Notes: generated by a model from the sequence alone, not told the origin. Shown: positions 10,888-24,716, numbered from the stretch's first letter. The stretch: 64,000 nt of DNA from Glycine soja (GCF_004193775.1 NC_041016.1:47802767-47866766); one strand, 5' to 3'. Made by a program: numbers and translations.

Positions 10888-13800
10888 TCAAGAAAAAGTG
10901 ACATAATTAACGGATAATTATGTTTTTTAAATATATGGTAAGGAGTTTAAATTTTAGGTTTAAGTATATAAAAGAACATTTGTTAAAAAATAATAGTATC
11001 TTAAATAGATCTTGATACTTAAAAAAAAAATCATCTCTAACTTTTGGATAGGAGATACTTTGGGTTCATTATAAAATTATTAATTTTTGTAATACTTATT
11101 TTAAAAGTCACAATTAAAAAATTTTAATTAATTGATCATATAAAAATTTTATATATATCTCAAAAAGAAGTTATATTGGTCAATCCATAGGATTGACAAA
11201 ATGGGGAAAGTTTTTAGTGTACTCACAATGAGTTAGAAGATATATGTAATTTCTTATTCAAGACAAAAAAAAAATTATGCTGATCAAACTTTTAAATTAG
11301 AATATCTTACAATTTTAAACTAATTTTTTCAATTAATAATATATACTTTACTTTTATTTTACATATTTGTTTACACGTTAACAATGTTTATTAATTCTTT
11401 TAATATTTTATTAAAAGCATATTAAATAAAAATATATGTTTAATAACTTAACAAAATAAAATAATATTTACTGTTTCGTATAATAAATAGAAATAATAAT
11501 AAAAGTATTAGACAAAGATTTAAAAAATTATTTTCGTTACGTAACTATTATTTGTTGTCTCCCAGAATTTTCAAAAAATAAATTAAGAGAATTAGAATAA
11601 AATATACCACAACAAAGTTTTATCCCACTAAACAACTGATTAGATGAGATTGTGATAGGTCCTCCACCGCTAACGTAAAACTCTCCGTTATATTTATCAT
11701 GCATTATTCACCATAGAATTAGGGGTAGAATATAAGTGAAAGAAAAAAGTGAGAATATTTTATAGTAAACATATTATTAAAAATATGCAGTGTGAAATTT
11801 TATATATATATATAAAGTGTGTTTATATAAAAATATATAATATGTCAAAATCGAGAGGGCAGGTGTGTTTGAAAAGAGGGGAAGCTAATGCTATTTAATT
11901 AATTAAAAAACAACTGATGGTTCAAGTGCATGCTTTTGTTCCTTTTCTGATTTTGTGTTCCATCGATTGGATACGTCACCCCTAACTACACCTTGGGCAT
12001 AATTGCTTTTAGTTTATTGGGATTCTCAAATTGATTTTATCCTATTTTTTCTTTGCTCTCTTCATTAGTATTGAATTTTCTCCCCTATCTTTCGTACCCA
12101 ATTAAAGGGAAGTTTTTTTTATATAAAAAAAATCACTTTCATAATTGTTGCACTTTTACTTTTTTATTTGTAAATTGTAGAATGTACTTGATTTTAATTA
12201 AATGTAGGTGTGTAAAAGTTTAGCACCCTTTTCATTTTGGTGCGAGGCACAATAAACATGGCAAGGGTGGGGCTACGTGGGGTAAGGGGTTTATTGTCTT
12301 TATGTGTAGTTTTAAGTGCACATGTTTATTTCGTCACCATCAATATATTTTTTAATTTAAGGTCTGATTTGCGAAAGTTTGTATTTTAAACGGACCGCAT
12401 AAGTTTAATTCGCTAAATAAATAAACTTCTCTTTAAGACTGTGAATTTAAATTTCCTAGAAGTTTGTGGATAAAAGATCAATCCGCAAGTCTAAGTAGTA
12501 ATTTAAAAAATAAAAAGTTGAAAAATATATAAAACTACAACAACAAAAAAAACTGAGTTTATTTTTTAAATTAAAATCAATCACACTAAAATATTTTAAC
12601 ATTTTAAATATAACAAATTAATAATAAAAATTTAAATTAAATAGAAAAATCCTAATGTAACAAATTAACAATAAATTTAGGCATATTAAACAAATAGTAC
12701 ACAAGTGATAGAGTATGTTAGGTCCGCATGTTGAACGGGCCAGATTTCAAAAACTTAATATAACTATATGAATTTTAAAAAAAAATCATTTTCGTAAGGT
12801 CCACAAACTTAAATGGCCGATCCTTGAGCATAACTAAATCCCGTGTACTCTTGGTTTGGTCACAATGTCAATAATTTTTTTTTTTCCTTAAGATCACAAA
12901 TATTTTCTTAAAAATAATTATATTTATGAAATAACCAAGTTAATTTTCTAGTTAATTTTTTATATAAGTTTCCTAAATCTCAATACTATAAATTGATTTA
13001 TTCTTTTTTAAATTAATTACATAACCTTTTCATTTTTCAATACTTATATACAAAAATTACATCAAATACAGTTGTTCGTGATTTTGTATGTAAGTGAGAA
13101 GGTGAACATATTCAAGTTCTAAAAGAAAAGGCAATTGTACTTGTTAATCATATTTATTCTATCCCACGAAAAAATTCACATTCAGGACGTAAACACTCAG
13201 TTCATTTGATGCTTTTATAAATGCAACTAACATCATTGAATAAGATACATCGTTATTTTACAATATTATCCTAATGGAATATTCATAAGTGTTGGGTATA
13301 TTTTGTAGGTATTCATCCCTCTTACTTAAGTGTTAGAAATATATCAAAGTCTTGCACGAAATTAAAGAATTTAAACATGTCAATTTTTACTTTGGTCGAG
13401 TGAACAACCAATTTATATGTATATAACTTGTGAAGTTTGAATTCATCACCTCATCCACTTATATAATTTATACTTTGGTCGGGTTGAACTTCAATTCAAT
13501 AGAGCAAAAAGAAACTCTAAATAAAGGATCTCAATTATATAATTTGCTTTTTAATATTTTCTACCTCTATGTATGGTCACCTATTTTAATTTTTCATATT
13601 TACTTTAGGATAAAGAATTAAGAAGTTGTTAACCCAACATGATATCTTTTCAGCTACTCCAACTTATAAGCCCCATTAAACATTAGAAAGTTAATTTAGT
13701 TTCATTGAAATTTTTTATGGTAATATATATCATTTGTCTTTAAAAATAAAAAAAAGGCAATATCTTTATTTTTTATTTCTAAAAATGTTGATTAATTTTT

Positions 13801-15454
13801 GTTATTATGTAGGCGTTCCTTGATGATATAAATACTCCACCCTTATGGAGTATGGAGACAATTGTTCCCACAAGAAATTTTTTTACTTAAACATATTGAT
13901 AAAAAAATAAATAAATTTCCTCCATAGAAAAATAGGATTTGTCCCCATAAGATTTTTTTTTTAAAATGAACATAGAAAATTATGATTTTCGCTCTTCTAA
14001 TATTATGTACATAAAATGAGTCAATGACATAAATACACACTTTATCCAATTGTAATTTGTAAAAATTTAGTTAATTTAGAATTTTGTCACGAGATTATGT
14101 ATTTTATAAAAACTTATATTACTAATATTTTTTATGTAAACATATTACAAATGATTTTTCCCACTAAACAAATTTTTTGAATCCGCCTAATTATATGACA
14201 TATCTTTAATCCCTGACCAACATCCAAAGAATTGAAGCTAGTTTATAGTAGCATTATAATTGTTTGATGTTGTACTATTTTGGTTATGATGTCATTAAGG
14301 TCAATGAAATCAAACTTTAGTGTAAATCTACACATTTCTACACTAAAAAGTAATGCAACCGTCACAAAAGAAGTTTATGAATATAATCATAAGTTTTAGG
14401 GGCTCACTTTACATGTAAAAGTCATAAAGAAGAAGCAACAAGGCATAACTTTAAGAATTAATAATAATAGTAACTTTGAAGCTTTCTCAAATTAATCACT
14501 AGATAAAGTATAATCCAACATTTAAGTTTTACATATACATTCTTCCTAATATAATAATGTACACTTAATTCAACAAAACTTAATCATACTCTCTGGCCAT
14601 TATATAAATTATATATACAAGCAATCATAATATGTACGTCCAATTTGACTATTTAACAAAAAAAATCTCCAAGAAACATACAATATTCAATATTCTAAAT
14701 GTACAAACAAGTTATTCTAACAATTGATACAAATAATCTAATCACTTATTGTGCTTAGAGTAATCTACCGACAAATTGGTCAACTGGGTTTAACCTCATT
14801 AGAACCAAACATTTGATCATGGAGACTCCTTTTTCATCAAATGGCAAACAATAATGCTCTCCTAACCTTCTAAATGAATAGTTGTAGAACAATAACAAAA
14901 CAAATATTTGGGTTAGTTGAAAGAAACCTCAAATTTGGTTCATTTAAGGAGATTTTCCTTACTTGTCCTTGATTAAACAAAGTTTGACCAAACACAGAAA
15001 TTGAAATTATATATTTTATAAAAAAAATTTAATATAATTAATAAAATAATTTATACCTATTTGTAAACCTTATTAAATATGTATTTTTATTTATCTTAAA
15101 ATATTTTTGATTAAATTTAAAAATGAAAAATAAATATCTAATAAAAAAATTTGAAATATACAATTTCAAATCACTTGACTACACTAATTTTTTTTACCAA
15201 CCACATTGGTTCTAATTAAAATGGTTAGCTTTTTAAAAGTTAATTGGTCACTCACTAGACCAATTCCTTGTCATTCTAATTGAATTGATCAATTCGATTT
15301 TAAAAATTATGGTCCATAGTTTTAGCTAAATTTAATTATTGTTGTTATTGTTCAATGAGAAAGATATGTAGCAAACTAAGATCTAACAAAAGTCACACCC
15401 ATGACATCAATCAAAATACGTGGACTGAATTCAGGAAGATAAGCCTCCCATATT
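10341..15454. other. AT-rich intergenic DNA; no gene seen
   Basis: I see no exon-like frame on either strand over about 5 kb. The stretch holds a (TA)n tract at 10856-10882, a decayed piece of the SINE-like repeat near 11605-11700, and a GC-richer stretch near 12230-12300 of unknown meaning. The open frames present are short, AT-rich and without family resemblance. Confidence 0.6.
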
Positions 15455-16335
15455 ACAAAAGGAGTAGAAGAAGACGATCTTTGCTTCGATAGCTATCTGC
15501 AGGTTGATTTGCTTCCCTTAAAATGTGATGAAACATAAACTGTCATGGTTGAACTACAAGCAACTTGATAGTGTTGATGATTGCACCATGTGTATGCCAA
15601 GGAGGATGACCATTTGTGAGAAGAATATAAGACATTATTAACAACTTGGTTTCACAAATAATTTTCCTAAAATAATCGTCCCAAACTACATGTAACCCAT
15701 TGAGGATTACCAAGAGCTCAACTTGCATATTTGTGGTAAAGCCACAAGTTCTAGAAAAGCTCAATAACTATTTTCCACAAAGCATGCATCTTATATAAGT
15801 CCACCAAAATTATAGATACTTGGGTTTTCAATACTATTGTTTTCTACATTTAGCTTCACATGATCTTCATTCCATGGATTCCAAGCAATAAATCTATGAG
15901 TTGGACCCACACTTGAAGTATGACTAGAACACAAAATGTCATGTGTTGACTAGATCTGACTAGTAGTACACAACGTTGTCCAAATTTTTCCCTAAAAAAC
16001 CTCCACATTTCATGCTCTCCTAATGTGTCATAAAGCACACACAAACAAAACACCTTATTGCTATTGAAATTGGTTGTAGAACCATCTATCTGCTGCCATT
16101 GTATAGAAATCTGGTGAATTGTCCATGCCAAGAGAAGACCAATTTTGTTTAGCATGGGGATAATTTTTGAGCAAATGAATGACATCCTCCTCCTCTAAGC
16201 CACACCTACAACAAAAAGGGTCAAAAGAAATATGTCACTTGAAGTGGAAAACATTAATAAGAAGGCTATTTTAAAAAAATAAGCCATATGAAATGTTTTA
16301 TGCTTTTTGGAAGATTTAGCTTCCAAACACAGTTC
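15455..16335 (-). pseudogene. LINE-type retrotransposon remnant: zinc-finger linker plus RNase H domain
   Basis: Read on the minus strand, about 16335-16190 gives a peptide like the end of plant LINE polyproteins (WKLNLPKSIKHF). It is followed by a zf-RVT-type motif, CRCGLEEEDVIH then YPHAKQNW, in which the usual third cysteine is Y. About 15900-15455 gives an RNase H-like domain of the RVT_3 type: GGLI-DA, then after a frame change TTNMQVELLVILNGLHVVWD, CET, GHPPWHTHGAIIN and finally HHILREANQPAD. Stops and frameshifts interrupt it. The reverse transcriptase itself is not visible, so this is a 3' fragment, as 5'-truncated LINE copies usually are. No poly(A) tail or target duplication was found. 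Confidence 0.72.
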
Positions 16336-17034
16336 TAGCTCACTGTAAAGGCTAAGTGAATGGCAAGCTCTTGAATTAACAAATCATAGAGAATTTTTGC
16401 AATGTAAGTTCTTGAATGAGATGTGTCTCAAATAATCAAATTCTTGGTCTGTTCATGAAGAACCAAACTCGTCATTTGTTGTTTGATGTAGTTGGAAATA
16501 TTCGAGTAAATAAGACCCCAACTCCAACTCCTTCCACCAAAACATCTTTGATACGCAATTGTGTGCCACTTATGTGAACGTAACCTAATTGTTCACAAAT
16601 AGGTCCTTCATCAAGCCAATGAGCATATAAACAAATGAAATGTCACATTTGCCAATAAGTTCCAATTATAAGAACAACCCTTCTTTATAGTGGCCTATAG
16701 TAAATTACCCCTTGGCAGACATTTATCAACCTATGACTTATGAAGTTCATGCAACATGGACTAAACATGTTTTCCCAAAAGGTCCATATTTGTTGTTGTT
16801 GGTTTCATCCAAGCTTATTTGTGGACTTGGTCCTCATAATTTGTTGGATAGTCTTTTGGTATGACTTGGATAATATGTTTGAGGGATTCTATTTGTATTC
16901 TTTTTTTTTCTTTGTACTCTCTAACCATTTTTTGGACAAAAAATACCTATCTTGAAAATTAAATTTTGAAACATATTTTTGAAAAATTTTGACCATGCAA
17001 TACATTAACACTCCAAAAATAATTTTTTGTTATG
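16336..17034. other. Spacer between the LINE remnant and the solo LTR
   Basis: No further recognisable domain of the LINE is visible here. Sequence near 16490-16560 could be decayed polyprotein, but it does not give a motif I trust. Confidence 0.4.
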
Positions 17035-17039
17035 TATTA

Positions 17040-19688
17040 TGTAAGGTTATGTTTTATTAATTGATTGTTTAAGTGATTTAATTAAATTACAAAAGAAATT
17101 AAATTTAAGTAAAATGCTTTAATGAATTAATTAATTGATGAGTTAGTGATGTTGATCATGTGTTCTATGTGTATTGGTGAGTTTTGGTGTGTTTGGGCCT
17201 AGAGGAATGGACTTTTGATGTATGAAAGGGTAGGTATGCTTAGTAGAAGCCAAGATGTGGAGAGAGAGAAGTTAGAGAGTCACTAGAAACCTCTCACAAA
17301 CCCTCATATTCATAAACTTCTCACAAAAGAAACTCTTCATTTTCCACTCACTTCGTCTTCTCCAAGAAATCACCATTGGAGAAGTTTAGAGCTCTGGCGC
17401 TATGCAAAAAGGAAGCTCTTTTTCTCCCCCTTTAATTTTTGTTGATTGTCCTTAGGTGAGGTAAACCCTTCTTTTCCTCTCTGTGTTCATTCTTATTTTT
17501 CTCCATGAACACCCTTCAAAAGTCCATGAAAATGTTCATTTGTAAGGTTTTAATGTGTTTTATGTTGGTTTTGGGGTTTGGGATGGTATGGATGATGTAG
17601 AATTGTTGTAGGAGTGAAGGAAAGCTTTCATTTTGGACTCAAAGTCTCTTCCTTTATTCATCTTTTTCATCCTAAAGCTAACTCATTGAGTTGATAGGTA
17701 ATGGAAGCTTACCTCTTTCTTATTTTGGATGTTTTTAAATGTTATAAAATGTTTTATTGAAGCTTAAATATGTTGTTGAATATTTTGGATTGAAAGGAAT
17801 GATTTTGTATTGATGAAAGATGATGTCTTGGCTTAAAAGTCATAACTTTATGTAGCTTTGAATCATTCTAACTAGTTACATCATGTGGTAATCGATTAAA
17901 ATGAGCTCTAGAGGTTGATTTTGGATTTTAGGCTGATTGTAATCGATTAAATAGGTTTTTAATCGATTAATTCGAGCCTAAGGACTATTTTGTTTACCTG
18001 AGCTCTGTTGTAATCGATTACAATAAGTTATAATTAGTTACAATGGCCAAAACTTGGTCATAGAGTTTTATTTTGTAAACATGGTCTTCATGAAAGTTGT
18101 AGCCTTGGATGTTAGCTAACTAATTACTTTTATTTCACTTAAAAATGTTGTGTGTAACTCTTTAAATGATTAAATTAGTGAACAATGGTCAAGTTATCAA
18201 TAATGAGTAAAAGTTTTGTATGGATTGTAATTTTATGCATAGTATGCTTCTAATTTAGGCTTTTCAGAAAAACATAAAAGTTGGAGATAATCTTCATAGC
18301 TTTCAAATGAGATAATAACCAACTTGATTGAGTTGGTATATCTTTATTTATCATGTTGTTGAAAATATTATATTGATGACGAAATAACTATGTTGATTGA
18401 TGAATGTCTTGGGTTTTGTTGGTTGATTTCTTGATGATGATATGAGATGAGGTTGAGATGATGTTTTTTTATAATTATAGTTGATGTGAGATCATAAATA
18501 CACATTCATATGAGTTTTGGTGAGTTGTTTGCAAGAATTCAAGATGTTGGAATGTCTTGTTATGCTTATTGAACTATAGGTGAGTTAATGAGCATGATAA
18601 ACATATGAATGGTGAATCTATGATATTATAACTTTTTATGGTGTTGAGATTGGTGAATGAATGTGTGATGAGGTATGATATTGATTTGAATGATCATAAC
18701 ATGCATGTGTTGATGAATGACATTGCATGTGAGTAGACACATAAATTGCGAGTAGCCTATGGACCCTCAATCTAGTGCTAGAGGCTTTCATGGTGGCTAA
18801 CACCAAACGGACCTATAGAATGAATGGGTGGACGAATCCCTAAATAGATTAAGGTCCTTGCAAGCCTTACCAAGGTAAGCAACTACCCATGTTCATCCAT
18901 TTTTCATAAAATCATACTCCTTTATAGGGTTAATTCGAGTCTCCCTTGATGGTCAGATCATAGAGTACGACTATATTAAAGGATGTACTTGGGTTAATCC
19001 CTCAAAGGTGAAATCTTCCGGGAGTAAAGAGTCAACATAATGTAACATGATAGTTAAGCATGTGCATTGATATTTGTAACTTATGAATGACGTGTTGCTT
19101 GATGAGTTGCATAATTACATTGATATTGGAAACGTGAAGGATTTTCTATGTAGCTTATGAAATGGTGATCTTATGTTGTTTTTGATTAAATGATGTTTTC
19201 TTTCCAAATGAGTTTACCCTTGCATTTTCTGTCAAACTGTGATGATCGTGTTATTTGATATGAGAGCAAATTATAATGTAGCTTGAGGAACATGTCACTC
19301 AGGATTAAGGTGGACATGGTGAGGGACTAAAGGGCTAGATTTGTCCCTTAGTCATTCATTTATGTTTTGTCTTAGTGCAGATCAACTTATGGTTTAGATA
19401 TGATTTTGGGTCTATGTTGTATTTATTCCCTTAGTGAGACCCTTGAGATTTGTTTGGAGATTTGTTTGTTATGTTTTGAAGATGTAGTGTCTTGAAACAC
19501 ACCTACCTTTATGTTGTATGTCTTTAGGACCTTTTATGGGTGAGGTTTATTTAACATGATTATGTTCACGAAAAACATTACGTATTTTTGTTAATTTAAA
19601 CTAATTCAAGTTTTATAAGGAGTAAAAAAGTGAATCTTTTCGCGTTAAAGTCTCTGTGTTTCATGTAGTAGCATCCAGAGTCATTACA
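17040..19688. mobile_element. Solo LTR of a retrotransposon, 2649 bp, with target duplication
   Basis: The stretch begins TGTAAGG and ends ATTACA, so its ends form the short inverted repeat TGTAA/TTACA expected of LTRs. It is flanked on both sides by the same five bases, TATTA (17035-17039 and 19689-19693). It has no coding frame, no primer-binding site inside and no second LTR nearby. That is the signature of an LTR pair reduced to one by recombination. The length fits the long LTRs of some Ty3/gypsy lineages, but the family is not identified. Near 17888-18020 it carries several ATCGATTA palindromes. Confidence 0.8.
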
Positions 19689-19693
19689 TATTA

Positions 19694-20139
19694 AAACATT
19701 CTAGTAACTATTTTTTGTAATATAATTGTTTTTGGATACATTATGAAAATTGGTTTTTGTAATGTAGTTTTTTTTTTGTGGAAACTAATTTCTGCAATGG
19801 TAAAAAATAGTATTATAGAAACTAGTTTCTATAATGTTAAGAAATATACTTAAAGCCTTTGGAAACTCATTTACATGAGTCTATAAAATATATTACAAAA
19901 TTTAGTTTTTGAAATATTATAATATATTACAAAAAATAGTTTTCACAAGATTTACAAAAGGCAAAAGAGAATTGATTCTCATAGAAAATGACAAACACAG
20001 TCAAAAAGTGAGAATATAAGGTAGAGATGACCAAAGATGGTTTTGTATTAAGGGAAAAAAATATTAAATGAGAGGAGAGTGAATGGTGCAAATGAGGAAG
20101 TCCAATAGGGGAAGGGTGGGTTTAACATAGCCAGTAATT
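19694..20139. other. AT-rich spacer with short palindromic repeats
   Basis: Between the solo LTR and the foldback element lie repeated words such as GAAACTAGTTTCTATAATG and TATATTACAAAA. They look like decayed repeat DNA. No coding frame is evident. Confidence 0.4.
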
Positions 20140-21600
20140 CAGGGCTTGTCTCTAATATTAGCTCTTGCTATTTACACTTCCATTTTCTCTAAGTACACCT
20201 TTGTATCTCTTTTTTATCTCTCAATTACCCATTATACTCTTTTTCTTAAAGAAGTAGTCCCCTTTTGCTTTTTGGAAATGTATTTATGGAATTGCATATA
20301 CCTATTCTGAAAATGTATCTCCAGAATTATGATTCAGTTCTGGAGATATACTTCCAAAATAGGTATATATTTTTGGCTTAAATATAGTTTTCATCCTTGC
20401 AATTTAGCACCTTTTTGTTTTTGTCCCTACAATTTATTTTTTGTTTTAGTCCTTGCAAAATGTTTTTGTTTTGTTTTCATCCTTAAAGCGCTTTAGATAG
20501 TGCTTTGAACAATAAAAAAGGTGCTCTGAACAATGAAAAAATGTTATCTAAAGTGTTTTAAGATGAAAAACAAAGAAACACATTTTGTAAGGACTAAATG
20601 AATTTTTTTGCAGGGATAAAGACGAACAAAAACACTAAATTATAGGGACAAAAGATGTATTTAAACCTATATTTTTAATAAAATATCACTTAAGAATTAA
20701 GATGGTTGACGAGAAATGAAAAAAGATAATAAATATTTATCTTATATCCATGTTTGTTAGTCTTATTTTCATCATGTCATTAGTATTCTTTAAATCCCAT
20801 CTGAAATCCTATTTTCATCTTATCTTTATTATTCTTTAAATCCTAATTTTAAACTATCTTTGTCATATATTCATTATATAATACTGCGTTTTCATCATTA
20901 TTATATAATATTTTGTCTTCTCCTTTATGTGACACTGCGTTTCAAGATATGTTTATCAATAACTTCATATATTATACACTTTAATTACAAAGCAAAGCTT
21001 TTGACATGGTTTCTTTCTTTTTAAGTGCGTTCATTCATTTTCTAATTCAAGTTTACGTTAAATTCAATGTCACATGAAGTTAGTGATGAGTATACCTTGA
21101 AACGCATTGTCACATGAAGGAAAACCCAAAATATTGTATAATAATGATGAAAACAAAGTATTATATAATGAATATATGGTGAATATAGTTTAAAATTTGG
21201 ATTTAAAAAAGAATAAAATTAAGATGAAAATAAGATTTTAGATAGGATTTAAAGAACACTAATGATAGGATGAAAATAAGACCAACAAACATGGATATAA
21301 GATAAATGTTTATCATCATTTTTTAATTTATCGTCAATCATCTTAATTCTTAAGTGATATTTTATTGAAAAATATATACCTATTTCAAAAGTATATCTCT
21401 AGAACTATGAATCATAGTTCCAGAGATACATTTTCGAAATAGGTATATGTAATTCTAGAAATATATTTTCGAAAAGCAAAAGGGGTGTAGTTTTTAAAGA
21501 AAAAGGATATCATGGATAATTGAGAGATAGAAAGGGGGTATGAGGGCGTGCTTAGAAAAATAGAGGTGTAAATAGTAAGAGCCCTAATATTTCCCCTTGA
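20140..21600. mobile_element. Long foldback (inverted-repeat) element with a nested MITE in its left arm
   Basis: The left arm, about 20150-20365 and 20690-20990, reappears reverse-complemented at about 21095-21595. Shared landmarks are CTATTTACAC near the outer ends, AGCAAAAGGGG versus CCCCTTTTGCT, the paired TATACCTATT stretches, and the inner GAAACGCA/TGCGTTTC pair. The left arm is longer only because a 293-bp element is inserted in it. The exact outer ends and target duplication could not be fixed. There is no coding frame. Confidence 0.75.
20375..20667. mobile_element. 293-bp MITE of Mutator type with perfect 9-bp target duplication
   Basis: The element begins GGCTTAAATATAG and ends TATTTAAACC, and its terminal regions are imperfect inverted repeats. 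It is flanked on both sides by TATATTTTT (20366-20374 and 20668-20676), a 9-bp duplication typical of Mutator-like insertions. The middle is near-palindromic around the GCGCTTTAGATAG region. It is absent from the right arm of the surrounding foldback element, so it inserted later. Confidence 0.85.
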
Positions 21601-22179
21601 CTCCCCTGACCACGTTCGAAATATATTAGTTTTTTTACTAGAAATATATTTGTTGCTGAAAAGATTCACCAAGGATACTTGAATATGTAGACTAAAGGTC
21701 CATTGAATCACTTGAACCATTGAAAAAAATTAGTGATGTGAAAGTATTATTTGGGAGCTTGCTTGAGAGACTATGAGTTGTGAAGATAAAGACTATACAA
21801 TTATGATTGGTGAATAAAAAAATTTAAGCAAAATACACATACACTTCCTCTAAGACGTAGCTGAATATATATGCTTATGCCTGGGGAAAAAATTTAGAGT
21901 ATACACATTTTGAGAGGCATTCAATACTTAGTATAATACTTAACAAGTTGAAGCAGGTATTTCTAGAGAAAGGATTAAAGGTTTTCCTTTTGCGGGGATC
22001 AAATTATTACTTGACCAATGTTAATAAGGGTATTTATATTAAATTTATTAAGAGAATGGGAAAAGGGGCATGAAAAGTAAAACAAGGAGATGTAAACAGA
22101 AACTCCTTTATTGGTGAAACTACCAAAAGAGATCATTATTTTTGAAATTTATCAAATGGGAATAAATTTCAAATTAATA
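21601..22179. other. Spacer; no gene seen
   Basis: No recognisable coding frame or repeat structure. Short AT-rich frames are present but have no family resemblance. Confidence 0.4.
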
Positions 22180-22644
22180 TCCATAACGATGTAAGTCGTA
22201 GGATATCCTACACTTTTGAAGCCAAAGTCATAAATTAATTTACGACTTTTTTTTTCTTTTTTACTAAAGTTGTAAAAAAGTAAATAACTTTTTGTTTTTT
22301 TAATTATAACTTTAAAGTCATAAATATTTTATTTTATTTAAATATTATTTAGAAGTTATAAACATATTTACAACTTCAAAGTCGTACTTTTTAAAAATTA
22401 ATTATTAACGAATTTAAATTAGTTTTAATTTATAATTTTATTTAATATTTTCTATATTTTTGTATATTGTTTTTATTTAATATTTTCTTTATTTTTATAT
22501 TATTTTATTTAATATTTTCTATATTGTTTTACTAATGTTAAGGATTATTATTTGTTTCGTAAATTAGAAAAATAATGTAAATAAAAGACTTAAATTTAAA
22601 TAAAAATATTAAAATGTACTACACATATTTGTTTAAGAAAAATA

Positions 22645-24716
22645 TTAATAGAGAAATGATGTGTCACAACGAGTTCTTCTAGATGTGCGTCGAGGTTTTT
22701 CATCTTGTTGTATTTGATTTGTTGGTGGTTGTTGTTGTCCTCTTGTTCTATGACCTCTTCCTTTTCTTATTCTTGGATGATCATGTGTAATTGTTTGTTG
22801 TTGTTGAGGAACAAAATCACCATCATTATCATCATTATTGTTGGTGTTGTTGTTATCATCATCTTCCTCCTTATCCTCATGACTCTTGCCATGCATCTGA
22901 GTAGGTAATGATGAACAATAACAGGAGCTCGATGATGGTGGGATGTATGTAGATGACGGAGTGTTGATAGTGGTAGCAAACCTTTGTGAGTGTCCTTAAA
23001 AAACATGAGGTAAAATGAACTTGAAATGAGTATTGAGACATATATGATGAGACTCTCGGTGTTTGAAAACTTTGTTCACATCCTTGAGGCATATATTAAG
23101 AGAAGCCCACTGATTGATAAATAGATTGTGCGTGTGATTGATGATGTTGGGGCATATATCCAGAAACATGCACTGGAGGTAAATTGAGTTCAACATGTGA
23201 TTGATGGTGGTGATGGGCAGGATAATATTGAAAATTAATAATTACCAAGTTAGAAATAATAATGAATAATAATAGCAATAATTTATCAAAATTCTTAAGT
23301 AAATTTACAACCTCAATAGATGGTGTCCCTTCACGTGATATATATTGTCTAGTTTGATGTATATACCATTGTATGTATTCTGAATTTTCATGCAAAACAC
23401 CATTGTGAACTTCACCTTGAACAATATAATCATTCCAATGATTCCATTTGTTTATTCAGTGACGATGATGATAAGGCCAAAAAATATCTGTTCTTCTTCT
23501 CAAATCAATGTCGTAAAGTTCATCTAGGTTTAGTAGGTCATCTGGAATATTTTCTTGCAGTCGAAATTGTCTCATGACCATATCTACTACATGCCATTCC
23601 ACGATTGCAAAACATATGAGAGGTACTTTTGCATGAACAATCATAGATACTTCAACATTATTAATTAATCACCTTAATTGAAGTGTCTCATAAGGTGTCC
23701 ACAAGAACTATAAGACATTATTATCATCACATATTTATTAACGAATAAGAAACATAGATAAGTACTTAATATAAATAATAAAAAATGAACTTTATTCATT
23801 GTAGTCTATCAAATATGATGCGTAAAAGTCTGATTGCATAGGTGGAAATGTTTGTTTGCCTCATCGGTGGAGACCACCTTCATGAAAGAGGAAATCCAAG
23901 TCCTTGTTGTACTTCTTTGTCAGATATGTCATCTATGTGTGGGGCAATGCATTTAATACGGTCCCATGCCCATTATTATAGTAGCAACAAAAATCCTCCA
24001 ATATCACTTTGTAAAGGATTTACAGCCTGATCTAAAGCTCGTAAAAAGAAAGATAATACTGTTGCACCCCAATTATAATGACTTGCCTCTGTAAAATTTG
24101 ATAACAAAAGGAGATACATAAAATGAACTCTTGCCCTTGATGTATCTGACATCAAACATCCACCTTTTAGCATCATGATATGAGCTCTAGCATCTTGCTC
24201 AATCACAACATCATCAGCATCAACAGGAAGTTCTTGAAAATTTTCCCGCAACCAAGTTAGATAAATCATTTTTCCATTGATATACTTATCAGGTGCAATG
24301 CCCCCTAATAAAGCCTGACAAGAAACACATACATCACTAGTACTGGCACCAATTATAGGCAATCCGTCAATCTTAAGGCTCAATTGCAAGGTCACATCTT
24401 CTAAAGTTATGGTTGCCTCCCCATGTGGAAAATGAAATGTGTGAGTTTCAGGCATCCAACGTTCAACCAATGCAGTGATCAAATGCTGGTTAATATCAAT
24501 CTGCCCAACAATTATAACACAACCAAAACCAACTTCATTTATTATGTTTTTCACGTGATTATCTATATGATTCAAATGCATAAAAGCTTAGACAAAATTA
24601 CACCTTGGACGAATCATTCTCTCTTCGCCTTCCCACACTTGATTGGAAATATGATCGAGTTATAAGCGCAACAACGAGACATCAATAGGTCCAAGTTGCG
24701 CATGTTCTATTGCTTC
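22645..24716 (-). pseudogene. Plant mobile domain (PMD / MAIN-LIKE) family gene, decayed
   Basis: Minus-strand exon 24581-23976 gives the core of the PMD domain: ALVERWMPETHTFHFPHGEA, TITLEDVTLQLSLKIDG, then EQDARAHIMMLKGG, MYLLLLSNF and IGGFLLLLQSWAW. The N-terminal part continues upstream (AQLGPIDVSLL near 24700-24660, QVWEGEERMIRP near 24640-24600) but is broken by stops. Downstream, 23644-23456 encodes the later block CFAIVEWHVVDMVMRQF. 23395-23096 holds the linker, and 22896-22645 an Asn/Asp/Gln-rich and basic tail ending RRTSRRTRCDT, like the ends of legume MAIN-LIKE and 'phosphatase 7 long form' proteins. PMD proteins such as Arabidopsis MAIN and MAIL1 act in the nucleus in transposon silencing and genome stability, but most legume copies are transposon-borne. 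Several in-frame stops argue that this copy is dead. Exon borders are uncertain. Confidence 0.78.

Noticed and set aside
19694..20139. Second LTR for the 17040-19688 element
   Set aside because: No similarity to the LTR start or end beyond AT-richness, and the TATTA duplication closes the element at 19688.
22705..22908. Hydrophobic plus-strand frame resembling a membrane protein
   Set aside because: It is the antisense of the Asn/Asp/Gln-rich tail of the PMD gene; codon runs such as ATC and GTT are just the complement of GAT and AAC repeats.
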